The translations under genes and the position numbers were made by a program. From the NCBI GenBank assembly GCA_030598525.1, contig JAUVPT010000123.1, positions 1-5,688 of the forward strand: 5,688 nucleotides of DNA, written 5' to 3'. A model generated the notes under the pieces. That model made no database searches. It had not been told where the DNA came from and worked only from the letters and a program-made list of their open reading frames with translations. Within the stretch, counting starts at the first letter, position 1; every line of letters begins with the position of its first letter. Origin of the DNA: Gemmatimonadota bacterium. GTDB lineage: Bacteria > Gemmatimonadota > Gemmatimonadetes > Palauibacterales > Palauibacteraceae. Of this stretch, positions 1 through 5,688 are shown in pieces.

Positions 1-441
1 GCGGTCAGCGTCGGCAGGCTGCACACCTGCGCGGTCAGTGTCGACGGGGGCACGTACTGCTGGGGTGAGGGTGAGAAAGGACAGATCGGCACAGGGACGC
101 TCGACGACGTGATCGTCCCGACCGCGGTGCTGCCTGGAGAGCAGTTCATGGCGGTCAGCGCGGGCCGCGACCACTCCTGCGCGCTCACCGTGGACGGACG
201 GGCCCTGTGCTGGGGGGACAACGAGGACGGACAGCTGGGAGATGGCAGCCGGACCGCACGTGCTTCGCCGGTTGAAGTTGCCACCCAGCTACGCTTCGTC
301 GGGATCAGCGCCGGCTATATGCACACGTGCGCGGTCACCACCCAAGGCGATGCCTACTGCTGGGGGGCCAACGGAATGGGCCAGTTGGGCGACGGCGGCA
401 CGGTAGACCGACAGGTTCCCGCGCGGGTGATCATGGACTGA
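1..441 (+). CDS. RCC1-repeat (beta-propeller) protein, C-terminal part
   Basis: The frame is open from the first base of the window to a TGA at 439-441, giving the last 146 residues of a longer protein; the true start lies outside. It contains three tandem RCC1-type repeats of exactly 50 residues. Each has a (H-T/S-C-A-L/V) segment, a C-W-G segment and a G-Q-(L/I)-G-x-G turn. The cysteines sit at residues 10/20, 60/70 and 110/120, so every repeat carries a C-x9-C pair. RCC1 repeats fold as blades of a seven-bladed propeller used for protein binding, so at least four further blades probably lie upstream. Paired cysteines in every blade suggest disulfides and an extracytoplasmic location, as in many bacterial secreted RCC1 proteins; this is inference because the N-terminus is missing. 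The partner is unknown. It is not related to eukaryotic Ran exchange function except by fold. The family assignment is secure. Confidence 0.9.
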   Translation, partial: AVSVGRLHTCAVSVDGGTYCWGEGEKGQIGTGTLDDVIVPTAVLPGEQFMAVSAGRDHSCALTVDGRALCWGDNEDGQLGDGSRTARASPVEVATQLRFVGISAGYMHTCAVTTQGDAYCWGANGMGQLGDGGTVDRQVPARVIMD

Positions 442-453
442 GGCTCACCGCGC

Positions 454-2676
454 CTAGAACAGGAAACCGAGGTCTAGTTCGAAGCGCAGCGCATCGGCGT
501 TGCTGCCGCCGGTCACCATCAGGCGTGCAAATCCGATCCGGGAGTTGAGCCCCACTCCTCCGCCGACTCCGGTGATGAAGTCGTCGGTGTCGAATCGCCA
601 CTCCTCGGGCAGCGCCGCCGTGTTCCAGCGCGCGAGCACGAACAGGTTGGGTGCCAGCTCCCACTGCAGTCCCAGGTTCAGCATCTGAAGGTGACGCCCC
701 CGGCTCTCCATTACACGTTGGCCCACGAACGAAAACTGCCGGTCGGGATACAGGTAGAACGGATTCGCTCCGCCGATGAAGAACAGGTACTGCGAGGGAA
801 GATCCGCTCCATCGGACGTCCCCACGACCGCGCGCCCTCGCAGCGAGACGGCGCTCGAAAGGGGAACGGCCGCATCTACGTCGAGAAGGTGCTGCGAGAA
901 CCCGCCCCCACCGTCGGCCAGGGCCCCGTCGCCCCATTCTGTCTTGCCGAGGATCTGAACGCCGGAGCGAGGGAACGCCAACCGATCCCTGGTATCCACC
1001 TTCACGACGCCGGCCAGCGTGAAGTACGTCCGGTCTTCACCGCTCCAGTCCTCTACCAGCTCGGCGTCATCCGACTCGACGCCCTCGAACTTGATCACGG
1101 CGCCCACTGCCGTGGAGTATCCGAGCCCGAGTCCCAGGAATGCTCCAATGTGGCCCACCTTCGCGTGGGGCTCGGCCACGCGCTTGCCGTCCTCGTACAG
1201 GTCGAACGGGCTGCGCTTGTACCCGGCCTTCAACCCGACCAGTGGCGCCACATTCCACCCGAACCGTTTCTGGATTTCCGCTGATACGTGCGTCTGCTCT
1301 CCCAGCCGCACGTCGGCGAGGAGGGTCGAACCGCGCAGAAGGAGGTTGCGCACGGCAGCAGTCGCCAGGATGGAAGCCTTGTAGCGGCCTTCGTAACGGT
1401 AGCTGCCTCCAACCCAACTGCGGCCTCGGTCCTTCACGCGCACCGTGAGGATCTGATCGGAACCGTTCGGCGCCGGGTCCAGGCGGTACGAAACACGCTG
1501 GAACATGCCCGTGTCGTAGACCCGGGACACGGCCTCACTCACGTCGCGCACGCCCACCTCGGCCGGGATATCGAGCCCGAGGCTCCGCCGGACCGACGCT
1601 TCCGAGGACCGCTCGAGGCCCTCGACGCGAACCTCGCTCACCCGCGCTAGCTCGGTCAGGGGACTTTGATCGCTTTCCGGGCGGGGGCTCCTCAGGCCCG
1701 TGATGCCGAGGCCCTCAAGCTCGCCCAGGGCCGACTCGGCGGCAGCCCGGCCGCGGGCGATGATCTCCTCCGCGGCGCCGAAGTCGGACGAGTTGAGGCC
1801 GTGGATGTCGGGCTGGATCATCACATCGCACAGCTCGGCATCGACGTCCCGGCGCTCCACCGTCCGAAAGGCCATCGTCTGCGTCAGGATGTCCACGAGG
1901 GTCTGCAGGCTGTCAGCCGTGGCGAGCGGTTTCGTCACATCACTGCAGATGACGATCTCGGCTCCGAGCGCCCGGACTTCAGGCGTCGGGAGATTTCGGA
2001 CGATTCCGCCGTCGATCAGGTAGCGACCGTCGATCTCGACGGGCGCGAACACGCTCGGAATCGCGAGGCTGGCCCGGATCGCGTCCGCGAGAAAACCATG
2101 GTCCAGCACGACCGCCTCACCTGTCTCTGCATCCGTGGCCACGGCGACGAACGGGACCGGCAGGTCATGAAAATCTCGAACAGGGTGGACGCGCCACGTC
2201 AGGCCCGTGAGGAGTTGAGTGATCCGCTGGCCCTGGACGATCCCGCTGGGGAGACGTGGAGCGCCGTCGATGATCGGCAGACCGAAGACGGTGCGTCCCT
2301 GCTCCACCTTCCGCTCAATCGGGAGGTTGCGGCGATCGGGGGCATCGCTGAACATCCGATCCCAATCGACTTTGGCAGCTACGTCACGCAGCTCGTCGGT
2401 CGAGAGCCCAGAAGAATAGAGACCACCGACCACGCTACCCATGCTCGTGCCGGAGATCGCATCCACCGGGACCCCGGCCTCCTCGAGTACCTGGAGCACA
2501 CCGACGTGCGCGAATCCGCGCGCGGAACCGCCACTCAACGCAAGACCGATGCGTGGGCGGTCGGAGTCACGGAACGTGACCGCCGTGGCGCCGGTTTGCT
2601 GGGCCTGCAGGGGTGACAACGTCAGCAGAAGAGTACCGCAAACGACCGCGGCCAGAACAGCCGGACTATGTTTCAC
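454..2676 (-). CDS. Patatin-like phospholipase with POTRA and outer-membrane barrel (type Vd autotransporter, PlpD-like)
   Basis: This 740-residue protein has the full type Vd secretion layout. A signal peptide spans about residues 1-25 (likely cut after L-Q-A before Q26). A patatin lipase domain covers about 42-320, one POTRA about 344-416, and a BamA/Omp85-like beta-barrel about 420-740 ends in the terminal Phe typical of outer-membrane proteins. The patatin parts are visible: oxyanion loop GGSARG at 49-54, nucleophile elbow G-T-S-M-G with Ser78, the R-A-S-x-A-I-P block at 201-207, and the D-G-G motif with Asp222, completing a Ser-Asp dyad. P. aeruginosa PlpD, about 730 residues, has the same order and is a phospholipase A1. 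The GTG start at 2676 is forced, because an in-frame TGA lies at 2688-2686; GAGG stands 4 nt upstream. It is probably co-transcribed with the preceding PG-binding gene. The barrel is expected to export or display the lipase; the substrate here is unproven. Confidence 0.95.
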   Translation of the reverse strand: MKHSPAVLAAVVCGTLLLTLSPLQAQQTGATAVTFRDSDRPRIGLALSGGSARGFAHVGVLQVLEEAGVPVDAISGTSMGSVVGGLYSSGLSTDELRDVAAKVDWDRMFSDAPDRRNLPIERKVEQGRTVFGLPIIDGAPRLPSGIVQGQRITQLLTGLTWRVHPVRDFHDLPVPFVAVATDAETGEAVVLDHGFLADAIRASLAIPSVFAPVEIDGRYLIDGGIVRNLPTPEVRALGAEIVICSDVTKPLATADSLQTLVDILTQTMAFRTVERRDVDAELCDVMIQPDIHGLNSSDFGAAEEIIARGRAAAESALGELEGLGITGLRSPRPESDQSPLTELARVSEVRVEGLERSSEASVRRSLGLDIPAEVGVRDVSEAVSRVYDTGMFQRVSYRLDPAPNGSDQILTVRVKDRGRSWVGGSYRYEGRYKASILATAAVRNLLLRGSTLLADVRLGEQTHVSAEIQKRFGWNVAPLVGLKAGYKRSPFDLYEDGKRVAEPHAKVGHIGAFLGLGLGYSTAVGAVIKFEGVESDDAELVEDWSGEDRTYFTLAGVVKVDTRDRLAFPRSGVQILGKTEWGDGALADGGGGFSQHLLDVDAAVPLSSAVSLRGRAVVGTSDGADLPSQYLFFIGGANPFYLYPDRQFSFVGQRVMESRGRHLQMLNLGLQWELAPNLFVLARWNTAALPEEWRFDTDDFITGVGGGVGLNSRIGFARLMVTGGSNADALRFELDLGFLF

Positions 2677-2693
2677 TGAGCCTCGTCAGGAAT
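2677..2693 (-). other. Short intercistronic gap with ribosome binding site of the patatin gene
   Basis: Seventeen bases separate the PG-binding stop codon from the patatin GTG. On the minus strand they contain GAGG (2684-2681), four bases before GTG, slightly closer than usual. The short gap, same strand and lack of any hairpin support co-transcription, perhaps with some translational coupling. Confidence 0.6.
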
Positions 2694-3377
2694 TCAGGGA
2701 TTGGGAATCGGCACCGATCCGGACCGCGAACCAGCCGGGATCACCCGGGTGGGAGGAGGAAGTGGCCGGACACCCGGCGGAACCGCCCCTGCTGGCGGGT
2801 ACGTCGGCACGGTGGCAACACCGCTCGCCGGAAGCTCCCCCTCTGGTGCGTCCGGGTCGTCCGGATCCACGGGCACGAAGATCGGAACGGCGATGGGGTA
2901 GTAGATCCCGGATCGATAGCCGGTTCGGTATCGGTCATCGGTTCCGTAGGCGCTGCCGCTCGTGCCGCCCACGGCCACCGTTGTGACCAGCACATCAGGC
3001 TTCAGGCCGAGCGCGACGATGCTCTCGTAGGATACGCAGCCACATTGGTACAGACCACGCTCTTCCTGGAGCTCGTTCAGCGCCTTCACCGTGCCGTGAT
3101 CGAGTTGCCCGGTCCAGCCGACGCCCAGGAAGCCGTCCTCGCGCAGCGCCCTCTGAACGGTCTTGATCTCCTTCTTCGTGAGATCGTACACGGCCTGGCG
3201 GTAGCGGGCCCCGCTGACCGGATCGACTGTCTCGACGACGCGGACGTCGCCGTCGAATGAGGATCGCTGGGCGTGGGCGGGTTGGGGTGCGAGAAGACCA
3301 AACACCGCGACGGCCAGGGCCGTAGCGACGGCTCGAACCTTCAGATCGGGGCCATACGACGTCACGACCGTACCCAC
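2694..3377 (-). CDS. Secreted peptidoglycan-binding-like domain protein with proline-rich tail
   Basis: This 227-residue protein begins with a signal peptide: a hydrophobic core at about 15-30 and a likely cut after A-H-A at 36. Residues about 65-125 resemble the PG_binding_1 three-helix domain, with the pattern of a helix (T-V-Q-x-A-L), D-G-F-L-G, a T-G-x-L-D-x-G-T step and a second helix (A-L-N-E-L-Q). A C-G-C motif lies at 112-114. From about 171 the chain is rich in Pro, Gly and acidic residues and looks disordered. No amidase, L,D-transpeptidase or other catalytic domain is present, so a wall-anchoring or scaffolding role is inferred. GTG at 3377 follows an AGAGG box with 7-nt spacing; an in-frame TGA at 3383-3381 blocks any earlier start. 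A second GTG at 3365 is a possible alternative and gives a more usual signal-peptide n-region. The protein has no Met codon at all. It ends 17 nt before the patatin gene, implying an operon. Confidence 0.85.
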   Translation of the reverse strand: MGTVVTSYGPDLKVRAVATALAVAVFGLLAPQPAHAQRSSFDGDVRVVETVDPVSGARYRQAVYDLTKKEIKTVQRALREDGFLGVGWTGQLDHGTVKALNELQEERGLYQCGCVSYESIVALGLKPDVLVTTVAVGGTSGSAYGTDDRYRTGYRSGIYYPIAVPIFVPVDPDDPDAPEGELPASGVATVPTYPPAGAVPPGVRPLPPPTRVIPAGSRSGSVPIPNP

Positions 3378-3410
3378 CTTTCAGCCTCTTGGGGCATCTT
3401 CCACGGGGGT

Positions 3411-3416
3411 ATTACA
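3411..3416 (-). promoter_or_regulatory. Candidate -10 element for the PG-binding/patatin operon
   Basis: Read on the minus strand this is TGTAAT, five of six matches to TATAAT, and it lies in the only AT-richer patch upstream of the operon. A start of transcription a few bases downstream would give a leader of roughly 25 nt carrying the AGAGG box. No good -35 TTGACA stands at the correct spacing; GGAAAC is found 16 nt upstream but matches poorly. Promoter consensus for this phylum is not assured, so this is tentative. Confidence 0.3.
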
Positions 3417-3447
3417 GTAACCGGGCGGGATGGTTTCCGCAGAAACA

Positions 3448-3479
3448 AAGAGCCCCGGCGCTTTCGCACCGGGGCTCTT
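3448..3479 (-). terminator. Rho-independent terminator of the TPR-like gene
   Basis: An 11-bp perfect stem (3448-3458 with 3469-3479, arm AAGAGCCCCGG) closes a 10-nt loop. On the minus strand the stem is followed by a T-rich stretch (TGTTTCT), while on the plus strand it is followed by CCAGC, so it works best for minus-strand transcription. It lies 102 nt past the stop of the TPR-like gene and about 70 nt before the PG-binding start. It should therefore end the TPR-like transcript and insulate the downstream operon. Confidence 0.8.
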
Positions 3480-3580
3480 CCAGCTGAGAGGGCGAGGCCG
3501 CACCCTATCCCGTCATCATCGTCCCGTCAGCCCCACAGCGTCATCCCGCTCGCCGCCCCCAGTTTCCTTCCTGTCAGACC
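3480..3580. other. 3' untranslated stretch after the TPR-like gene
   Basis: About 100 bases between the TPR-like stop codon and the terminator hairpin hold no convincing gene. They contain three copies of CGTCATC or near copies (3511-3547) and a loose GGGCGAG/CTCGCC pairing, neither long enough to call a regulatory RNA. I see only a transcribed 3' tail. Confidence 0.5.
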
Positions 3581-4171
3581 TCAGTCCGCCGCCAGCGTCA
3601 TCGGCGAACCCAGCCGCATGGCCAGCGCTACTCGGGCCGAGGCCGGTCCGGCAGGCGAACCATCGATCCGCGCCAGGATCTCGGCCTTCTCCTCGACCGT
3701 GATCCATTCGGAATCAGCCAGCTCGATCGCGTCGCGGACGAACTCGCGCTTCTTGCCGGCGTAGCCCTCTGCGATCGCTATGAAAGCCGCATCCACGTAC
3801 GCGTTCGCTGCCGTGTACAGGTCTCCGGTCGCCTCAGCGACTTCGGCCGCGTCTTCCATCGAGCGGCGCGCGTCATCGAACTCGCCCGCGTGGAAGTACA
3901 GTACCGCGGCCCGGCTGTAGCCGAAGAACTGCCCCGCGGCGTTCCTGGGCAGTTCATCCGCCGCCTGCTTGTGCAGGTCCCCAGCCAGCTCCCAGAAACT
4001 CGGAAGCTCGTACAGCGAGATCGCCACCTGGTGCAGATCGTTCTGCAGCACCGATACTTCGATAGCCGGCAATTCAAATGAAGGCCGGTCCTGCGCGGCT
4101 GCCGGAGCCACTGCGACCAGAACTGCCGCTGACGCTGCCACCGCCTCGAGAAGTCTCATCGTCCTCATCAT
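3581..4171 (-). CDS. Secreted TPR-like helical protein of unknown function
   Basis: This 196-residue protein has a signal peptide (hydrophobic core about 9-22, probable cut after A-A-A at 26) and is then almost wholly helical. Residues about 84-152 read as two tetratricopeptide-like helix pairs: A-A-V-L-Y-F-H-A-G-E-F-D-D-A-R in the first, and a second around 119-152 with A-Y-V-D-A-A-F-I-A-I-A. TPRs bind peptides or proteins, so a periplasmic adaptor is plausible, but no enzyme motif is seen and I do not recognise the family. Three ATGs crowd the start (4171, 4168, 4159). GGAGG upstream is 3 nt from the first and 6 nt from the second, so 4168 may be the real start. It is a single-gene unit, closed by the terminator at 3448-3479 and divergent from the M1 peptidase. 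Confidence 0.82.
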   Translation of the reverse strand: MMRTMRLLEAVAASAAVLVAVAPAAAQDRPSFELPAIEVSVLQNDLHQVAISLYELPSFWELAGDLHKQAADELPRNAAGQFFGYSRAAVLYFHAGEFDDARRSMEDAAEVAEATGDLYTAANAYVDAAFIAIAEGYAGKKREFVRDAIELADSEWITVEEKAEILARIDGSPAGPASARVALAMRLGSPMTLAAD

Positions 4172-4208
4172 CGTCCTCCCAGTCCTCTCGTCCCATCCTC
4201 ACCCGCGT

Positions 4209-4223
4209 CCGGCACCGCGCCGG
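4209..4223. repeat. GC-rich inverted repeat in the TPR-like gene leader
   Basis: CCGGC (4209-4213) and GCCGG (4219-4223) form a perfect 5-bp stem with a 5-nt loop, 37 nt upstream of the TPR-like ATG. If transcribed it would make a small leader hairpin. Short GC-rich stems arise easily by chance in DNA of this composition. Confidence 0.35.
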
Positions 4224-4253
4224 CCCGTCCTTCCAGTGTCGGATTAATGCAAC

Positions 4254-4280
4254 GGGTATGCCAGCGGCATTCAGTTACCC
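4254..4280. repeat. Nested inverted repeat in the AT-richer patch
   Basis: GGGTA (4254-4258) pairs with TACCC (4276-4280), and inside it TGCC (4259-4262) pairs with GGCA (4266-4269) around a 3-nt loop, leaving a 6-nt bulge on one side. The nested arms sit between the divergent genes where an operator might lie. No regulator is encoded in the window, so a role is speculative. Confidence 0.4.
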
Positions 4281-4286
4281 TATGCG

Positions 4287-4299
4287 TATTCAGGATACT
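4287..4299. repeat. 13-bp near-palindrome overlapping the candidate -10
   Basis: GTATTCAGGATAC is an imperfect palindrome (half-sites GTATTC and GGATAC, five of six bases symmetrical around a central A). It overlaps the GATACT that could serve as a -10 for the M1 peptidase gene, a position suited to a repressor operator. Only one copy is seen, so the evidence is thin. Confidence 0.3.
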
Positions 4300-4318
4300 G
4301 CGTTACGGGGTTATCCAC

Positions 4319-4334
4319 GCCGGCAGCGTCCGGC
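4319..4334. repeat. Second GC-rich inverted repeat
   Basis: GCCGG (4319-4323) and CCGGC (4330-4334) pair with a 6-nt loop. The arms carry the same five bases as the repeat at 4209-4223, in swapped order. No run of T follows on either strand, so it is not a terminator. Confidence 0.3.
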
Positions 4335-4493
4335 CCTCCGTGTTCCGCGGCCGGGATCAGTTGTATCGGAACCGAACACTTTCGGGCCCGCATCACGTCA
4401 GCGGATCGGCTGTGGCGGACGGCCCGGCTCGTTAGGTTCTTCCACGGCCGTTCCATCGTTCAACCGGCAGCATCCGAATACGTGGGGTCAGGC

Positions 4494-5688
4494 ATGAGAT
4501 CGATCTTGAACGTGGGGTTTGTAGTTGGAATCCTGGTGTCGGCAGCGTGCCTTCAGGCGCAGGACGCCGACTCCGACTGGCGAGATCCGTACGACTCCGG
4601 TGGGCCGCTGATTGTCGAGCAGGCGGCATATGACGTCACGTTCTACGACCTGGCACTTACGGTCGATCCGTCCGACAGCACGATCGCCGGAAGTCTGCGC
4701 ATGGACGCCCGCATGGTGGCGCCCGCAGAGGTCGTGGCCCTCGACCTCGACACGCTTCTGGCCATCGAGTCGATTTCGCTGACCGATCTCGAGTCAGCCG
4801 CGCCTCTCCCCTTCCGGCGATCCGGGAGCCGCGTGTTCGTCGAGCTTCCGTATACGAAGCAGCCCGGTGACCCGCTGTCGCTGACGGTCGAGTATGGCGG
4901 GAAGCCTCGGGTGGCGCCGCGGCCCCCCTGGGACGGCGGGGTGCAGTGGGCCACGACACCCTCCGGCGAACCGTGGATCGCCACGTCCAACCAGATGATC
5001 GGAGCCGATGTCTGGTGGCCGAACAAGGACCACGTGTCGGACAAGCCGGATTCAATGGCGATCCGGATCACCGTTCCGGATCCATTGATCGTGGCGACGA
5101 ACGGGCGTCTGGAGGGAGTGACGGAGAACGGCGATGGCACGCGCACGTACGACTGGTTCGTGTCGACACCGATCTCCAACTACAACGTCGCGCTCAACAT
5201 CGCCCCCTACGAAGTCCTGGAAGAGGAATACGCGAGCGTAACGGGAGAGACGTTTCCCGTGATGTTCTATGTGCTCCCGGAGAGCGTTGACGAAGCCCGT
5301 GCTTTCATGCCTGAGATCCTGGCGCACCTGCGCTGGTTCGAGGAAAACCTCGGTCCGTACCCTTTCCGCGCGGACAAGTACGGTGTGGCCATGACACCGC
5401 ACCTCGGCATGGAGCACCAGTCGATCATCGCCTACGGCGCCAACTTCAACAACGGCGCGATGACCGGCGGCGAGGACTGGGGATTCGACGCACTGCACCA
5501 CCACGAGCTGTCGCACGAGTGGTGGGGCAACCTGGTCACCAACGCCGACTGGAAGGACATGTGGATCCACGAGGGATTCGGGAGCTACATGCAGGCGCTG
5601 TGGCTGGAAGATACGCAGGGAATCGAGCGCTACCACGAGTACATGGCCAGCATCCGGCCGCACATCGGGAACCGGCTGCCCACCGCCC
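4494..5688 (+). CDS. Secreted M1-family zinc aminopeptidase, N-terminal part (cut by window end)
   Basis: The frame runs from ATG 4494 off the end of the window, giving 398 residues. A signal peptide spans about 1-22, with a likely cut after L-Q-A; Cys19 stands near a poor lipobox (S-A-A-C), so a lipoprotein is less likely. The N-terminal beta-domain of M1 enzymes covers about 44-235, and the gluzincin catalytic domain follows. Visible motifs are G-M-E-H at 305-308, the exopeptidase loop in place of the classic G-A/G-M-E-N, and the zinc site H-E-L-S-H at 337-341 with Glu360 after 18 residues, giving zinc ligands His337, His341 and Glu360 and catalytic Glu338. The proton-donor Tyr and the C-terminal domains lie beyond the window. 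It should cleave N-terminal residues from peptides outside the cytoplasm, most likely for nutrition. The ribosome site (GGGG, 6 nt upstream) is weak. Sequence up to the edge shows no frameshift. Confidence 0.93.
   Translation, partial: MRSILNVGFVVGILVSAACLQAQDADSDWRDPYDSGGPLIVEQAAYDVTFYDLALTVDPSDSTIAGSLRMDARMVAPAEVVALDLDTLLAIESISLTDLESAAPLPFRRSGSRVFVELPYTKQPGDPLSLTVEYGGKPRVAPRPPWDGGVQWATTPSGEPWIATSNQMIGADVWWPNKDHVSDKPDSMAIRITVPDPLIVATNGRLEGVTENGDGTRTYDWFVSTPISNYNVALNIAPYEVLEEEYASVTGETFPVMFYVLPESVDEARAFMPEILAHLRWFEENLGPYPFRADKYGVAMTPHLGMEHQSIIAYGANFNNGAMTGGEDWGFDALHHHELSHEWWGNLVTNADWKDMWIHEGFGSYMQALWLEDTQGIERYHEYMASIRPHIGNRLPTA

Larger units (their letters stand above)
4172..4493. promoter_or_regulatory. 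Divergent intergenic region between the TPR-like and M1 peptidase genes
   Basis: This 322-bp region has no supported gene. It must hold the promoters of both divergent genes. The AT-richer patch at 4240-4315 is the likely core. On the plus strand TTCAGT (4271-4276) and GATACT (4294-4299), with about 17 nt between them, form a weak sigma-70-like pair; no equally good pair was found on the minus strand. Several inverted repeats lie here and are listed separately. The GGAGG box of the TPR-like gene (4179-4175) and a weak GGGG box (4484-4487), 6 nt before the peptidase ATG, bound the region. Confidence 0.5.

Noticed and set aside
431..937. 168-codon open frame on the minus strand over the barrel-coding end of the patatin gene
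   Set aside because: It is another frame of the same strand as the patatin gene, very rich in Arg and Pro, with no recognisable feature. The patatin frame continues through with a proper outer-membrane C-terminus.
1666..2616. 316-codon open frame on the plus strand, opposite the patatin gene
   Set aside because: It lies wholly antisense to the conserved patatin domain, and its translation is rich in Arg, Asp and His with no domain, signal or hydrophobic core. In GC-rich DNA such long antisense frames arise from codon bias.
3448..3479. Terminator hairpin acting on the plus strand, or as a bidirectional element
   Set aside because: The plus-strand side lacks a T-run (CCAGC follows) and no plus-strand gene ends there, so only minus-strand action is supported.
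4311..4319. DnaA-box-like TTATCCACG, eight of nine bases
   Set aside because: It is a single copy with no cluster, no AT-rich unwinding region and no replication genes nearby. A single match is expected by chance.
4078..4497. Possible small plus-strand gene across the TPR-like start and the divergent intergenic region
   Set aside because: The translation is low-complexity (Ser, Pro, Arg), starts inside the TPR-like gene and spans the expected promoter region. No convincing ribosome site was seen.
4494..4553. M1 peptidase as a lipoprotein through Cys19
   Set aside because: The residues before the Cys are S-A-A, without the Leu/Val expected at -3, and a type I signal cut after L-Q-A fits better.
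5052..5663. 203-codon open frame on the minus strand, opposite the M1 peptidase
   Set aside because: It overlaps the motif-bearing part of a clear peptidase on the other strand. Its composition (many Val, Arg, His) is typical of a shadow frame.

Overview
This is a GC-rich bacterial window that looks like one chromosomal block of envelope and secreted-protein genes from a Gram-negative, double-membraned organism. Four of the five proteins have a visible N-terminal signal peptide, and the fifth (RCC1-like) lacks its N-terminus here. One protein ends in an outer-membrane beta-barrel. The mix of extracytoplasmic RCC1 repeats, a patatin-BamA fusion and an M1 peptidase with a GMEH motif would suit Gemmatimonadota or a similar environmental phylum, but that placement is inference; no rRNA or other marker gene is present.

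Layout. (1) 1-441, plus strand: the 3' end of an RCC1-repeat (beta-propeller) protein, with three 50-residue repeats. (2) 454-2676, minus strand: a complete type Vd patatin-like phospholipase with signal peptide, patatin domain, POTRA and outer-membrane barrel, like PlpD. It converges on the RCC1 gene with only 12 nt between the stop codons. (3) 2694-3377, minus strand: a small secreted protein with a peptidoglycan-binding-like domain and a proline-rich tail. It ends 17 nt before the patatin start, so the two probably form one operon. Both genes must start at GTG, because in-frame stops lie just upstream. (4) 3378-3580: an intergenic stretch with a clear rho-independent terminator hairpin (minus strand) and a weak promoter candidate for the operon. 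(5) 3581-4171, minus strand: a secreted, all-helical, TPR-like protein of unknown function. (6) 4172-4493: a divergent regulatory region with several inverted repeats and a local AT-richer patch. (7) 4494 to the window end, plus strand: the N-terminal 398 residues of a secreted M1-family zinc aminopeptidase, cut by the window edge. Its zinc site and exopeptidase motif are visible.

How the genes may work together. The patatin/PG-binding pair is the only strong functional link: a small periplasmic wall-binding protein is made with a self-translocating outer-membrane lipase. The TPR-like protein lies upstream on the same strand but is separated by the terminator. The M1 peptidase is divergently transcribed and probably acts independently in peptide scavenging. 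I see no mobile element, CRISPR array, tRNA or rRNA, and no convincing sign of a wholly new system.
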